From positions 25,233,501-25,297,500 of the forward strand of contig CM056736.1 of the NCBI GenBank assembly GCA_029844215.1: a stretch of 64,000 nucleotides of DNA. The letters are read 5' to 3'. The translations under genes were made by a program, and so were the position numbers. The notes beneath the pieces were generated by a model. That model saw nothing but the letters and a program-made list of their open reading frames with translations. It did no database searches and was not told the DNA's origin. Origin of the DNA: Przewalskia tangutica (Eukaryota > Streptophyta > Magnoliopsida > Solanales > Solanaceae). Within the stretch, counting starts at the first letter, position 1. Every line of letters begins with the position of its first letter. Below, piece by piece: positions 32,242-43,550 of this stretch.

Positions 32242-34502
32242 TGGAGTCGCCACCTAATTATTTAAGTGAATTAGGACACTTGATTTATTGTAATAAAAAT
32301 ACTGCAATTAATCTCCATTTAATGGTCTGCGAAATTAATGAGATTCTGGATCAGGGTTCTTTATTATCATAAAGGGAAGGGGTTAGACATCTTTTAAGAT
32401 CCGCTAACTTGCGGTTATCCGTTCAAACCTAGGTTAATTATTTATTGCCTTTTTATTCTACATATTCTAAGTAGTTTTCATAATTTACAATTACAATGGA
32501 ATGCAATACGGAATAATAAAGCTAAAATCGAAATAAACTTCGGGACATCTTTTAGCCCTTTTTAGGCCTTCTGCACAAGATGATTTCCGGGTACCTGCAC
32601 AAACACTTAGTAAAAGTGTTAGTAATATAATAAATAATTTTAAAGTAATGGCAAGAATTAATAAGTAAAGCCAAAAATAAACCCGTCTTTTGCACAGGGG
32701 AAACCTTGAAAATCAGACGGAGATTCCTTCATCGGCCAATATTGCTAGAAACAATAAAATAAATAAAACCTTCAGATCCGCGCCAAAACAGTAATAGTTT
32801 TAAACACGGAGGACTCAGATATATAAAAAATAAAGTGGGACATCCTAAACAAGTCCGGCTGCGAAATTCGCCCCGCCAGCGCATGTTGGTTATCCTGTGT
32901 AAGTGGAAGAAATCATCATTGCCCAGAAAGCTTCATTTTATTTTATTTTTCATCTTTGCAACTGTGGAGGCCTCAAAAATCGACGGATAACTTTTTCATT
33001 GGCCAATGTGTGGCATCTTCTTCAAAATCAATTTAATAACATGAACAAAAGGGCAAAAAATCGTCAAAAACAGCCCCAAACCATCATAACAGTAAGCAAC
33101 ATACAGCGACACATATCGCAAGAAATGCATCAACATCCAACGGGATTCCAGAACGTCATTGAGCGGCGAATTCGTAAAAATCAGTGACAACAAAATAGGC
33201 GACACGACAAACTCAAATGTACCGCGGAACAGTGAAAACAACATAGACGGAGAAATGAAAAATGATCCAAAATCTGTCCGAAAAGATAGCAAACCCAGTA
33301 GACAATAGCAACACAAGTCTGACGAAAATAATAAAACAGTAACCAACAGTCACCGGAGTTTTTAAACTCTGACGAGATTCAAATCAAGAAATAAATCAGT
33401 CCAAACAAACAAAATATATAACTACAAAGTTAAAGAATAACACATAGCTTCGCCGGAGTGCAAATGCGGCGAGATTGGGATGGCGTCAGCGGCTTCCATC
33501 GCCGAGCGGCGCCTCAATGGTTTGTCTTGAGCAATGCGGGTAGTGGGGTGTGAGGCGGGTTGTGGGGGTTGTTGGAGATGGAGACATGGTGGTTAGTGCG
33601 TCACGACAGTGGTTCATGGTCGACGGTTCAGTGGGGTAGAGCTCGCGATGGCGCAGCCGACGCCGACGCAGATGTGTCCGGGAGTTCGACGAGTAGACGA
33701 TGAGTGGGTGTTCGGGGGGTTGTTGGTGTTTTGTGGATATGTGGCTGGTGGATATTGGTTGGGTTCGCCGGAACTTGAGCTCCGACGATGGGTGGCGGGA
33801 GCAGGGATTGAAGGAGTTAAAAAATGAAAATGGGAGCAGGGGAAGTATATGCGGCTGGAGTGTTTTGTTCGACGGGAAAGGGGTTTTGCCGGAGATGGAG
33901 GCGGACGAAGAGAGGAGATGGGTTGAAGAAAATGGTGAGAGAGAGTGAGGTGCCGCTGTTGTGTTGTTGTCGTTGAAGGGTAATGTTTTTTATTTATAGG
34001 GGTATTTAGGTTTAGAGTTTTGGGTATTGGGGGAAAAGATGAAAGGTGTATTGGGCCTCATTTTTGGGTCTCAGTTTGAGATTCGGTTTTCGGCGGATTG
34101 GACTGATCCAAATTGTGCCTCGGACTGGACTGATTTGACAAAAATGCAAAACAGGTTCATTATTTAAAAGAAAAATTATTTAAAAAGATACTTAATCAAA
34201 ATGAAAATGCTGATGCAATAATAATAAAATACAATATTTAAGAAATGTTTAATTCCTAATTAGAAGTAAAAACGGGATGCCAATTAATTATTTAAATAGA
34301 TGCAAACATAATAATAATAGAAACATAATATTAACAAAGACATAATGCTTAATTTAAAATAAAAAGATGCAATGCATTTTGTGAAAAATAAACATAGAAT
34401 ATTATGTAAAAAATGCAAAAAATGATAATTAAAATGCGGTGTCCTAAAATGCTTAAAATTGCAAGAAATGACTAAAAGATGAATCAAAATTGGGTGTCAA
34501 CA
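32242..34502 (-). mobile_element. LARD 5' LTR, about 95 bases short
   Basis: Matches the left LTR from 'ggagtcgycacctaatta' onward. The first 94 bases of the left copy (24164-24257) are absent here and replaced by unrelated sequence ending in 'gattatccaagt'. The GC-rich segment (33450-33960) differs much more from its partner than the AT-rich parts do. Confidence 0.85.
33991..33998 (-). promoter_or_regulatory. TATA box in LARD right LTR
   Basis: TATAAATA on the minus strand at the position equivalent to 26029-26036. Confidence 0.5.
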
Positions 34503-34507
34503 AGTAC

Positions 34508-34539
34508 CTACCATATATAACATGATACTACATTAATAC
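34508..34539 (-). mobile_element. Copia B 3' LTR, middle piece
   Basis: ctaccatatataacatgata followed by ctacattaatac corresponds to 40052-40085 of the other LTR. It is bounded by the LARD on the left and the MITE on the right. Confidence 0.85.
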
Positions 34540-35320
34540 TAGGGGTGCTCATTTCGATCTGATCCGCGATACGGTCGATCCGATCCGAAAATCGGATATC
34601 CGATCCTTTTTTCTGAGTTTCGAATATCCGAAAAAATCAGATCGGATACGGATCACAATTTTCTTAATTTCGGATATCCAAAATATCCGAAAATTCAAAA
34701 TATTATTTAGTTGGATTTGGGCTGCCTGCGCTACATCTACCTATTCAAGTTTTGGCCCATCTTCTTTAAGATTATTTAGTTAGATTTAGGTTTATTCACT
34801 GACTTACTCTTCATTCACGCCTCACGGTTCACTGCACTTCATTTATATCAGTAGCAACTAGCAAGAATTTCTGAGACCTTCGAAAAGTCCTCTTTCAATC
34901 TTCAACAGAACCCTCTATCTTCACTAACATAACCATTGCTTTGTGATTCATCTTAATTTGAAAAGATGAAAAGCAAATTAATTTACTGATTCATTTGAGA
35001 GGTTTCTAGCAAGATATTTTCTTCAAAAATAACGCTTTGTGATTTGTCATGCATGAGATATATGTGAAGTAAAACTGAAATTAATACTCTTCATTCTCCA
35101 TCAATATCTAAGTGAATTGTGTTTAATTAATACTGACTTGTCGTATAATATCTATAATCAATGTACAAGCAAAAAAACTCTTAACAATAGTGTTCATTTC
35201 GGATATCCGGTTATCCGATCCGAAATTTTCGGATCGGATTCGGATCATAAATTTACCGATCCGAAATTTTCGGATATCCGAAATTACGGATCGTATCGGA
35301 TATCCGAAATGAACACCCTA
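34540..35320. mobile_element. hAT-type MITE, 781 bp, TSD ATTAATAC
   Basis: Ends are TAGGGGTGCTCATTTCG and CGAAATGAACACCCTA, an imperfect terminal inverted repeat. Flanking 8-bp duplications ATTAATAC lie at 34532-34539 and 35321-35328, and the undisturbed site with one ATTAATAC is in the other copia LTR near 40078. Both terminal 200 bases are dense in the palindrome CGGATATCCG and in GATCCGA, likely transposase-binding repeats. No transposase is encoded. Confidence 0.93.
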
Positions 35321-35328
35321 ATTAATAC

Positions 35329-35364
35329 ACAATATTATTAATATCAATTAATAATATTCTAACA
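35329..35364 (-). mobile_element. Copia B 3' LTR, proximal piece
   Basis: Ends in aatattctaaca, i.e. TGTTAGAATATT on minus, preceded by the polypurine tract gcgggggag (35365-35373 on plus, inverted). Equivalent to 40086-40122. Confidence 0.9.
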
Positions 35365-35373
35365 CTCCCCCGC

Positions 35374-36840
35374 AGTCGAAGCTGGAGGGCGGCGAATGCT
35401 GAGATTGTCTCTAAACTCTTCAAATAATATCAGCGGAAGCCCTTTCATGAATATATCTGCGATCTGATGACACGTCGGGACATGTAACACTCGCACTTGT
35501 CCGTGAGCCATTTTTTACGGACAAAATGGATATCTAACTCAATATGTTTAGTTCGTTGATGATGAATTGGATTTCCTGAGAGATAGATTGCACTAATATT
35601 ATCACATTATACCATAGTGACTGTCAGAATGGGGCAATGAAGTTCAAGTAGCAGATTCCGAATCCAACATGAGTCGGATACAACATTAGCAACAACACGG
35701 TATTTAGCTTCAGCACTTGAGCGTGATACTGTGGCTTGCCTTTTTGAGGATCATGATATTAAATTATCACCGAGGAAGACACAATACGCAGAGGCGGAGC
35801 GTCTGATGTCCGGACATCCTGCCCAGTCTGCATATGTGTAAGTAACTAGTTTGGAAATTGAAGACGGGTAAAAATGTAATCCATATTCCAGGGTGCCCTG
35901 AATATATTGCACAATGCGTTTTAGTGCATGTATATATTCTTCCATCGGATTATGCATGAATATGCACACTTGTTCCAAGACATAGGTAATATCTATCCTG
36001 GTGAATGTGAGATACTGCAAAGCTCCTGCTAGGCTGCGGTATAATATTGGATCAACAAATGGTTTGTTAGATATGACACTCAATTTTGACTTTGTGTCTA
36101 TTGGAGTTGTTGAAGGTTTGCATGAAGACGTTCCAGCTCGTTCTACGATCTCTGAGGTATACTTCTTTTGGGACATAAATAATCCACATGTATGCCGTGT
36201 TACAGCAATTTCAAGAAAGTAGTGTAGTCGACCAAGATCTTTCATAGCAAATTCAGAACTAAGCTGTGACATGATACTCTTGAAAAGAGAGTGTGGAGAT
36301 GCTTTTATGATAATATCATCCACATATAAAAGAAAATAAGCAGTATAATTACCCTGTCGATAAATGAACAGTGAATTATCTGAACGATTGTGTGAAAAAC
36401 CCATGTGTGAAACTCTGCAAACCGTTAATACCAAGCTCCGAGGTCCTGCTTGAGGCCATATAATGATTTGTTTAGCAAACACATATGATTGGGATATGTA
36501 GGATCTATGTATCCTAATGGTTGGTGCATGTAAATAGTCTCATTCAGGTGTTCATGGAGAAAGGCGTTCTTGACATCTAATTGATTAAGTGCCCATCATT
36601 TTGATATGGATAGGCTGAGAACTGTTCTAATAGTAGCTGGTTTGACCACTGGACTGAATGTCTTCCCGCAATCGACTCCAACCTGTTATGTCTTCCCATC
36701 ACCTACAAGACGGGTCTTATGTCACTCAAAAGATCCATCAGATTTTTCTTTATGGCTAAAAACATAGACCGAATTATATTAGTATTAGATAGATGAGGTA
36801 CTAAATCTCATGTCCTATTTTTAATTAGAGCATGATATTC
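35374..36840 (-). pseudogene. Copia B reverse transcriptase and RNase H, decayed
   Basis: Minus-strand frame 35751-36482 shows YFLLYVDDIIIKAS with the YVDD site, then FAMKDLGRLHYFLEI, GLFMSQKKYTSEI, LYRSLAGALQYLTFTRIDI and the RNase H start TYADWAGCPDIRRSASAYCV. RNase H continues in another frame as SRSSAEAKYR, NPIHHQRTKHIELDIHFVR. Upstream, NQLDVKNAFLHEHLNETIY and LYGLKQ (about 36430-36570) give the first RT palm motif in broken frames. At least four breaks. The arrangement is the copia order, RT after integrase. Confidence 0.9.
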
Positions 36841-36841
36841 A

Positions 36842-37387
36842 TCATCCATGATCATTTTCCAATTCGAGTCTTTTAGAGCAGACACTGGTTACGAGACAAA
36901 TGTGATTTAGAGACCTAGGTGTGAATGTTGTATATGGTATTGGGTTTGACAATACCATGTTGACTATGGGTGACCGGATGGGTTGTTGGGCCAGTGGACT
37001 GGACGCCACTGGCCAAGACTGGTATTTGTGATAGTGGGCTTGGAGCCGAACTTGTTGGGCTAGTGGTCTGGACGCCACTGGCCAAGGCTGGGTTTTGTGA
37101 GAGTAGGCCTGTAGCCATTTTTTGGCCCAAGCCATTGGGCTGGACACCACTATTTGTTGACACAGGAATTGGGATTGGTCCTTGAGCCGAGAAATGGCCC
37201 AAGGTTCCCGTGGGTTGAGAGATTGAGATCGGGTTATTGGGCCCAAGATTTGAAGTATTCCGGCATTAACCGCGGGTACCGAGCTGTGGAGAAAATGTGT
37301 TAGATACGAAAGCTTATCATCATCTAAAAAATCATAAGTATGAGTCCCGTTTTCATGAATCTTAGCAAAGGGAAACTGCTTCATCAA
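36842..37387 (-). pseudogene. Copia B linker between integrase and RT
   Basis: The open frame is rich in proline, serine and glutamine with repeated PVASGVQSTGP-like segments (36915-37202 in the second frame). Copia polyproteins commonly have a variable linker here. Internal repeats (tggccaa and gtggactggacgcc blocks at 36990-37130) explain the repetitive protein. No catalytic role is expected. Confidence 0.65.
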
Positions 37388-38130
37388 AAATTACGTGACG
37401 ACTAACAATTATTCTTTTAGAAGATATGTCATGGCATTTGTAACCACGTTGATGAGTAGGATATCCCAAGAAGACACAAAGAGTAGACCGGGGTTGGAGT
37501 TTGGTGATTGTGGTGGATGGAAAGAGATGGTAGAAAAAACAACCAAACACCCTTAAATGAAGATATGATGACTCTCGTAAATAAAACATTTTTAGTGGAG
37601 CTTGGTAGGACATGTTTTTATGAGGAATAATGTTCAACATTTATGTGACCATTTGAAGTGCATGATTCCAAAATATGGGGGGTAGGGATGCATGAACAAG
37701 AGATGTACTAACAATGTTGTTTATAGTTCTAATTTTACATTTCGCCTTCCCATTTTGTGATGAAGTGTGAGGACAAGACAGACGAAAATATAAACCATTT
37801 ATTTTGAAAAAATCCCAAAATTGATTATTGTCAAATTCCCTCCCATTGTCACATTATAAACTTTTAATCTCCCGTTCAAATTGAGTTCGGATGAATGCTC
37901 TAAAGGTGATAAATGTGGAAAACACTTGTGATTTCTTTGACAAAGGAATGTCCACAAATAATTAGAATAATCATCAAGGATAAATAAATAATACATATGA
38001 CTAGAAGAACTCAACATGGGTGATGTCCAAATATCACAATGTAAAATGTCAAATGGCATAAAAGTGCACGAAGTAGAAGACAAAAATGGTAGTTTAATAT
38101 GCTTACCAAGTGCACACGCATGACACTTAT
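37362..38130 (-). pseudogene. Copia B integrase, decayed
   Basis: Core start: FDILHCDIWTSP and YYLFILDDYSNYLWTF (37799-38083), with the first catalytic aspartate. The C-terminal part reads YLHLRVFGCFFYHLFP and LQPRSTLCVFLGYPTHQRGY (37362-37640), the usual end of copia integrase. The segment with the catalytic glutamate is disrupted by stops at about 37700-37800. Confidence 0.85.
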
Positions 38131-38760
38131 TTAAAATCTGTGTTTGGGTAAAAGAAATAAAATTATTTTATTTAAGAGAGGCCAAATAGACTCTCCCGGG
38201 TGTCCCAATCGTTCATTCCATAAGAATGGTGCCAAGGCTGCAAAAGTAGAGGGTAGCTTGGACTGGTGATTTGGTAAAGTTATTGGATAGAGTTCTCCCT
38301 TGCTATCACATCTCATGAGGAGCTTCCCCGTCTGAAAATCATACACGAAAAAACCAAAAGGGTCAAAACGAACAGATACCCAATTATCAGTTGTAAACTT
38401 TCTAACGGATACCAAGTTTTTTATTAATTTGGGAGCATGAAGAACATTCTTTTAAACTAGTGGTGGGTTTGGTGGTAATAATTTGCTAAAATCGTACCCT
38501 TTTATTGGAATTGAATGGTCATTTCTGACAATTATACCATTATCATTGCTCAAATTAAAATAGGGTGAGAGATTACCTTGGGAGGACGTCATATGAGACG
38601 TCGCTCCGGAGTCTATATACCAATTTGAATCGGTGGATTGAGTCCAAGAGTGTGCATGGCGAACTCAATATCCGTTGGGTGGGCCCTTGTTGAATGGGCC
38701 TCATGCCACTGGGTCGGCTAAGGCCCAATGTTGCCGCTATCGTCAGGCGATGCACTCAAA
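38131..38760 (-). pseudogene. Copia B protease to pre-integrase region, decayed
   Basis: The frame 38131-38415 reads VSVRFDPFGFFVYDFQTGKL and LWNERLGHPG, the region between protease and integrase. The protease site lies at about 38600 as DSGATSHMTS-like residues in broken frame, with WYIDSGA recognisable on the minus strand. Confidence 0.75.
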
Positions 38761-39080
38761 GAAATGGGCTCGCCGGGCATATTGTACCGCTACCACCGCC
38801 CGTAAAAGTATGGTTGTTCTAGGGCTGACCAGTGGGTTGTAGGGACTGCATGGCCTACCGCTAGTCTTGGCCGATGGTATAGCCCATCGCCATCGCCACT
38901 GGCCGCTGCATCGCGGTACCGCCGCCTTGTTGTTTCCACTATCCACCACCGGAGTTGGTGGTGCCGCCATTTTCGCCACCACTGGAATTCCGTTGGCCTC
39001 CACCTTTATTATTTCCGCAATTTCCACCCTTATTTTTATTATTATTGCATCCTTTTTGTCCCTTATTTTGTTGAGAAGGG

Positions 39081-39775
39081 TCAAACAGTACCATCATTTG
39101 AAGACGTGGCAATCATGGCAGAATTTGAAGTAGTTGAAGTCTTTTTCATCAAGTCCGACTCTTCAAGCACAAGCATGGATCTTGCATGATAAAATTTTGG
39201 TAGAGAATTACTTTGACCGATTAAAGTTTTGACGCCACAATATGCATCAGTGAGACCGACGACCAATTGTAAGACCAACCGATTATTAGTAACCGGAGAA
39301 CCAACGTTTCTCAATTGATCATACAATACTTTGAGGTGTTGACAATATGCAGAAACGTTAGAAAAATCCTCCATGTTAATGGTTGAGAACTCCTGCTCCA
39401 ACGTAACATCGCGAGAGTTTTGGTTATCTTGAAAGATATCTCTCAAACGTTCCCATGCCTCCATGGTTGTTGAATCCGGATCCATTATTTTATGCACCAA
39501 GTCAGCGGAGATTGCTTCATAAATCCAACCAACGACTGTGGCATCAAGTGTATCCCACAATTCCTTGTCTGCATCGGTTGTTAATTCCTTCCCAGTTCCC
39601 TCTTTCGGAGGAATGATATGATGAAGAACTTTGTGTGCACGACAACATATTTTGAACAATTCCGCCCAAGTTGCATAATGACTGTTTCCATTTCTAATTT
39701 GACGGAAACATGTGTTTTGATGTTCGAGACATCAAGGGCATGGTGAAAGGATGATTTTGATTCAGACATAATTGG
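39081..39775 (-). pseudogene. Copia B gag, frameshifted
   Basis: Gag packages the element RNA. The main frame (39081-39659) has FKICCRAHKVLHHIIPP, AWERLRDIFQDNQNSRDVTL and FSNVSAYCQHLKVLYDQLRN, typical of copia gag. The N-terminus, MSESKSSFHHALDVSNIKTH, is in a different frame ending at 39769 and overlaps by about 80 bases, so one frameshift separates them. A glycine- and asparagine-rich C-terminus lies at 38755-39080. Confidence 0.9.
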
Positions 39776-39896
39776 TTGGAATGGAGTATGAAAGAAAACT
39801 TTAAAAAATGGATGAAAATTTCCTACCCTACTAGGGTTTTTGTGGAAGAAGATGACCGAAAATGGGAGAAAAAATATTTAGGATCTTTTCCTTAAA

Positions 39897-39908
39897 CTTC
39901 TGATACCA
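39897..39908 (-). promoter_or_regulatory. Copia B primer-binding site
   Basis: TGGTATCAGAAG on the minus strand directly after the 5' LTR. Ten or so positions match the initiator-Met tRNA site common in plant copia elements. Confidence 0.85.
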
Positions 39909-40122
39909 TGTAAGACTTTGAAAATATTTTCCTCAATTGTATTTATCCCATAAGAGAATAATATATACACCATATACAATAATGAAGGAAAAGTAAATCA
40001 TGCCTAATATCTTCCTAATCAATCCATAATATTCCTACTTTATTGTTTTACTACCTACCATATATAACATGATACTAGATTAATACACAATATTATTAAT
40101 ATCAATTAATAATATTCTAACA
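39909..40122 (-). mobile_element. Copia B 5' LTR, intact
   Basis: 214 bp, tgtaagactttg to attctaaca on plus, TG...CA termini on minus. It shows the uninterrupted target sites used by the LARD (actacctacc) and the MITE (single attaatac). Confidence 0.93.
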
Positions 40123-40302
40123 CAAAACTAACCCACTGGCCAGAGGCCCAACTAAATCCTCAATTCTACTTAGCAACTTAACTATTTACATGATTGTAAT
40201 CTTATCAACAACTACACATCCTGAGTCATCAACTAAGCAGGCTTAGGGATAGTAGTTCATTCTGCTCAGCTACCCAGCAAACCTAGTATGCCCTGCTCCT
40301 TT
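40123..40302. other. Target sequence right of copia B
   Basis: Continuation of the 23630-24008 sequence after the CAAAA duplication. No gene. It meets the truncated start of copia C near 40303. Confidence 0.5.
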
Positions 40303-40825
40303 AGCAAATGTGCAGGGGCTAACTGACAGCAGGAAGGTTGGACCAAGAGAGGTGGAACTATGCGTTGGAAATGGAGCACAAATAAATGATGAGCGCGTAA
40401 GAACTTATAGATTAAATTTATCTTATGGCTATTGTTTAGTGTTAAATGATTGTTACTATGTACCCTCGTTAACGAGGAATATCATTGTTTTGCACATGGA
40501 GGGTTTTTCCTCATATATTTATAATGGCCATCAAGTACTGTCTTTTGATAATGTTATATATGGAACTGCTCCTCTTGTGGATAGATTATATACACTAAGT
40601 TGTAGTCGAGAACTATTCAATGTACAAAATATACGAGGTAAGAAAAGTAATAGAAACTCTACCTACCTATGGCACTGTAGACTTTGTCATATCAATGAAA
40701 CAAGAATAGTAAGGTTAAATAAACTTGACTACCTCGAACTATTTGACTTTGAGTCTTATGGTAACTGTGAATCCTGTTTGAAAGGTAAGATGACTAACAA
40801 ACCACTTTTTGGGAAAGGTGTGTGA
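40303..40825 (+). pseudogene. Copia C protease end and pre-integrase region
   Basis: The plus frame begins at VQGLTDSRKVGPREVELCVG, just after where the protease motif should be, so gag and the catalytic site are lost. It continues NDCYYVPSLTRNIIVLHMEG and TYLWHCRLCHINETRI with CESCLKGKMTNKP, the zinc-binding pre-integrase region. It stops at 40825, where the next frame continues. Confidence 0.85.
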
Positions 40826-41860
40826 GCCAAGAAGATGCTTGAGTTGGTACATACTGATGTATGTGGATCATTCTCGACTCAAGCTAAGGGAGGTTTCCCT
40901 AACTTCATACTTTTACTAACGACTTGACAAGGTATGAATATGTGTATCTTATGAAACACAAATCTGATGCCTTCAAAAAGTTCAAGGGTACAAGTCTGAA
41001 GTGGAGAAACAACTCTCAACAAGTATCAAGACCCTTCGATCTGATTGAGGAGGTGAATACTTTAGCAAGGAGTTTCTAGATACTTAAAGCTACATGGAGT
41101 CCATTCAGAATGGAAACCTCCTGAAACACCACAGATGAATGGTGTTACCAAAAAGAGAAACCGAACCTTATTGGATATGGTTCGATCCATGATGAGCTTC
41201 TCAGCTCTACCGACATACCTTTGAAGACATGCTATACAAACCTCAATATATGTTCTGAACAGGGTTCCTTCCAAGTTAGTAGAAAATACACCCTATGAGA
41301 TATGGTGTGGCAAGAAGTTAGCTCTTAAACATATGAGACTCTGAGGGTTCCCTGCATATGTTAAGAAGATGCTCACTGACAAGTTGGAATCCAAAAGTGA
41401 GAAATGTTACTTCGTGGGGTATCCAAAGGAAACTAAGGGATACTATTTCTATCTTCCTGGAGAACATAAGGTCATTATTTTCAGGAACGCGACTTTCCTT
41501 GAAGAAGAATATGTCTACAAGGAACAGAGTTGCACAGAGATAGAACTTGCAGAAATTCAAGAACCACGAGATAACATAGAGGTTGAATCCTTGCCGAATG
41601 ACCAATGCAAGAATTCAGTGGGAGTACTTAGCAAAGATTGGGTACTTCAAATACGCCCTTCGGCCAGTGAGAGTGTTACAAGGAACAATGCAGAAATGCA
41701 AGATCCTCCTACACAGCCTTTGGGAGTAAATACAATGGTTGCACCTCATCCCATTCAAGAAATACATGAAATGATATCCCTAAAATCTCTCAAGTTTGTG
41801 GATTATCCAACACACAAGAACCCTCTCACAGCCAGAACATATCAAGCACTGAACTGAAAA
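40826..41860 (+). pseudogene. Copia C integrase, decayed
   Basis: LELVHTDVCGSFSTQAKGG (near 40835) carries the first aspartate. A stop follows in LLLTT, and more stops and frame changes occur through 41310, including one in RSD-GGEYF. The glutamate region NGVTKKRN (about 41140) has K where the catalytic E should stand. The C-terminal piece KSEKCYFVGYPKETKGYYFY is open from 41369 to 41857 together with the linker. Confidence 0.85.
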
Positions 41861-43536
41861 ATAATTAACTTCGTAGGTCCACTAAGACTCATCGTCCTCT
41901 TAAAAGACTACATTTACTTGTGGAAACACACGGTGAGATAGATATTCCCATAACGATGAGCCTCCAACCTATAGCGAAACAATGTTAGACATTGATTTGA
42001 AGAGATGGAAAGAAGCCATGAAATCCGAGATGGAATCTATGTACATCAATCAAGTGTGGAATTTGATTGATTTGTCAGGTGGGGTTAAACCCATAAGATG
42101 AAAATGGGTCTTCAAGAAGAAGATCGATGCATTTGGAAAGGTACAGACTTATAAAGCAAGGTTGGTGGCTAAAGGTTATAATCAACGGCCTGAGGTCGAT
42201 TATGATGAAACATTTCACCTGTTACTAAGATTAAGTCCATTTGTATTTTTCTTGCAATAGCTGCATATTATGATTATGGCATTTGACGGATAGACGTCAA
42301 AACTGTTTTCCTCAATAGTATTCTAGTCTAGGAAGTGTATATGAAGAAAGCTAAAGGTTTTTCATCTTAGTCCAAGCCAAATGTTGTATGCAAGCTACAT
42401 AAGTCTATTTATGGGCTTAAGCAAGCCCCGAGGAGTTGGAACATTTGCTTTGACAAGGCTATCAAGTCATTTGATTTCGTCAAAAGAAAAAAGGATCCTT
42501 GTGTTTATAGTAAACGCAAGATGGGAGTATTGTCTTCATTATTATATATGTGGACGACATATTGATAACGAGAGACAATAAGACTCTCTTGCAGCCAGTC
42601 AAGGAGTGGTTGTCCAGTACCTTCATGATGAAGGATTTAGGTGAAGCCTGATACATTCTGGAAATTAGGATCTATAGAGATAAACTTAATATATTATTGG
42701 GGTTGTCATAGTCAGTCTACATAGACAAAGTGTTTAGACGTTTTTCTATGGAAAATTCCAAGATATGCGGTCTACCTATGGGTCAATGCATCAAGTTATC
42801 TAAGAAGGATAGTCTTTCTAATGCTATAGAACTTGAGCGCATGAAAAAGATCTCATATGCTTCGGCTATAGGATCGATCATGTATGCCATGACATGTACT
42901 AGGCCAGATGTGGTCTTTGCACTTAGTATGACTTGTAAATTCCAGCAGAATCCTAGAAAAGAACACTGAAAAGCAGTCAAGAGTATTCTTAGGTATCTTA
43001 GACAAACTAAAGATTACTTCTTAGTCTATGGTGGGGAAGAAAGGCTAGCTGCTACTGGGTACACTGATGCTAGCTTGCAGACGGATCTTGATGACTTCAA
43101 ATCTCAGTCTGGATACACATTCATTTTTAATGGTGGAGTAGTGAGCTGGAAAAATTCCAAACAAGCTACAACTACTGATTCGATAATAGAAGTTGAGTAC
43201 ATTGCTGGATCAGAAGCTGGTAAAGCAGTTGTCGTGATTTCTGAGTTCCTGAAAGAACTAGGGGTAGTTCTGAGTGTTAGTTGTCCAATAACTATTTATT
43301 GTGACAACACTGGTGAGATTGCACAAGCTAAGGAACCAAGATCAACAAACAGAAACAAGTATGTACCAAGAAAGTACCACATACTTAGGGAGATGGTGGA
43401 GACTGAAGAGATTACATTAGAATATGTTCCCACACATGATAATCTAGCTGACTCATTCACTAAATCATTAATCTTAGTCAAGCATAATGGTCATTTTGAG
43501 AATATGTGCATTAGATATGTTGGAGAATGGATCTAG
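41861..43536 (+). pseudogene. Copia C reverse transcriptase and RNase H, decayed
   Basis: RT blocks: WKEAMKSEMESMYINQVWNL, KWVFKKKIDAFGKVQTYKAR, VDYDETF, YGLKQAPRSWN and IIYVDDILI (YVDD near 42560) in shifting frames. MKDLGEA and SYASAIGSIMYAMTCTRPDV follow. RNase H (43040-43536) is the best kept part: GYTDASLQTDLDDFKSQSGY, SKQATTTDSIIEVEYIAGSE, IYCDNTGEIAQAKEP and THDNLADSFTKSL, ending at 43536. The same family lies inverted at 62470-63885. Confidence 0.9.
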
Positions 43537-43550
43537 GCCAAGTGAGAGAT

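Larger units (their letters stand above)
24164..34502 (-). mobile_element. Non-coding gypsy-type LTR element (LARD-like)
   Basis: Two LTRs of about 2.3 kb (24164-26533 and 32242-34502) enclose 5.7 kb without any pol similarity. The outer ends are flanked by ACTAC (24159-24163) and AGTAC (34503-34507), a 5-bp duplication with one change. In minus orientation the LTR starts TGTTGACACCC and a polypurine-like 'aaagagggacaa' precedes the left LTR (26534-26550 region). Internal motifs 'cctacgtatcccgctgaggg' and 'cgtagttcgtgatgc' resemble the 3' region of the gypsy element at 1.6-1.8 kb. The element could only move with enzymes supplied by a relative. Confidence 0.88.
24009..40122 (-). mobile_element. 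Copia element B with two nested insertions
   Basis: The element reads right to left. Both outer edges are flanked by the 5-bp duplication CAAAA (24004-24008 and 40123-40127). The 5' LTR is 39909-40122. The 3' LTR is in three pieces (24009-24163, 34508-34539, 35329-35364), split by a gypsy-type element and a hAT MITE. A primer-binding site matching initiator methionine tRNA and a polypurine tract are present. Without the nested DNA the element is about 5 kb, a normal copia length. The pol genes are broken. Confidence 0.93.
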
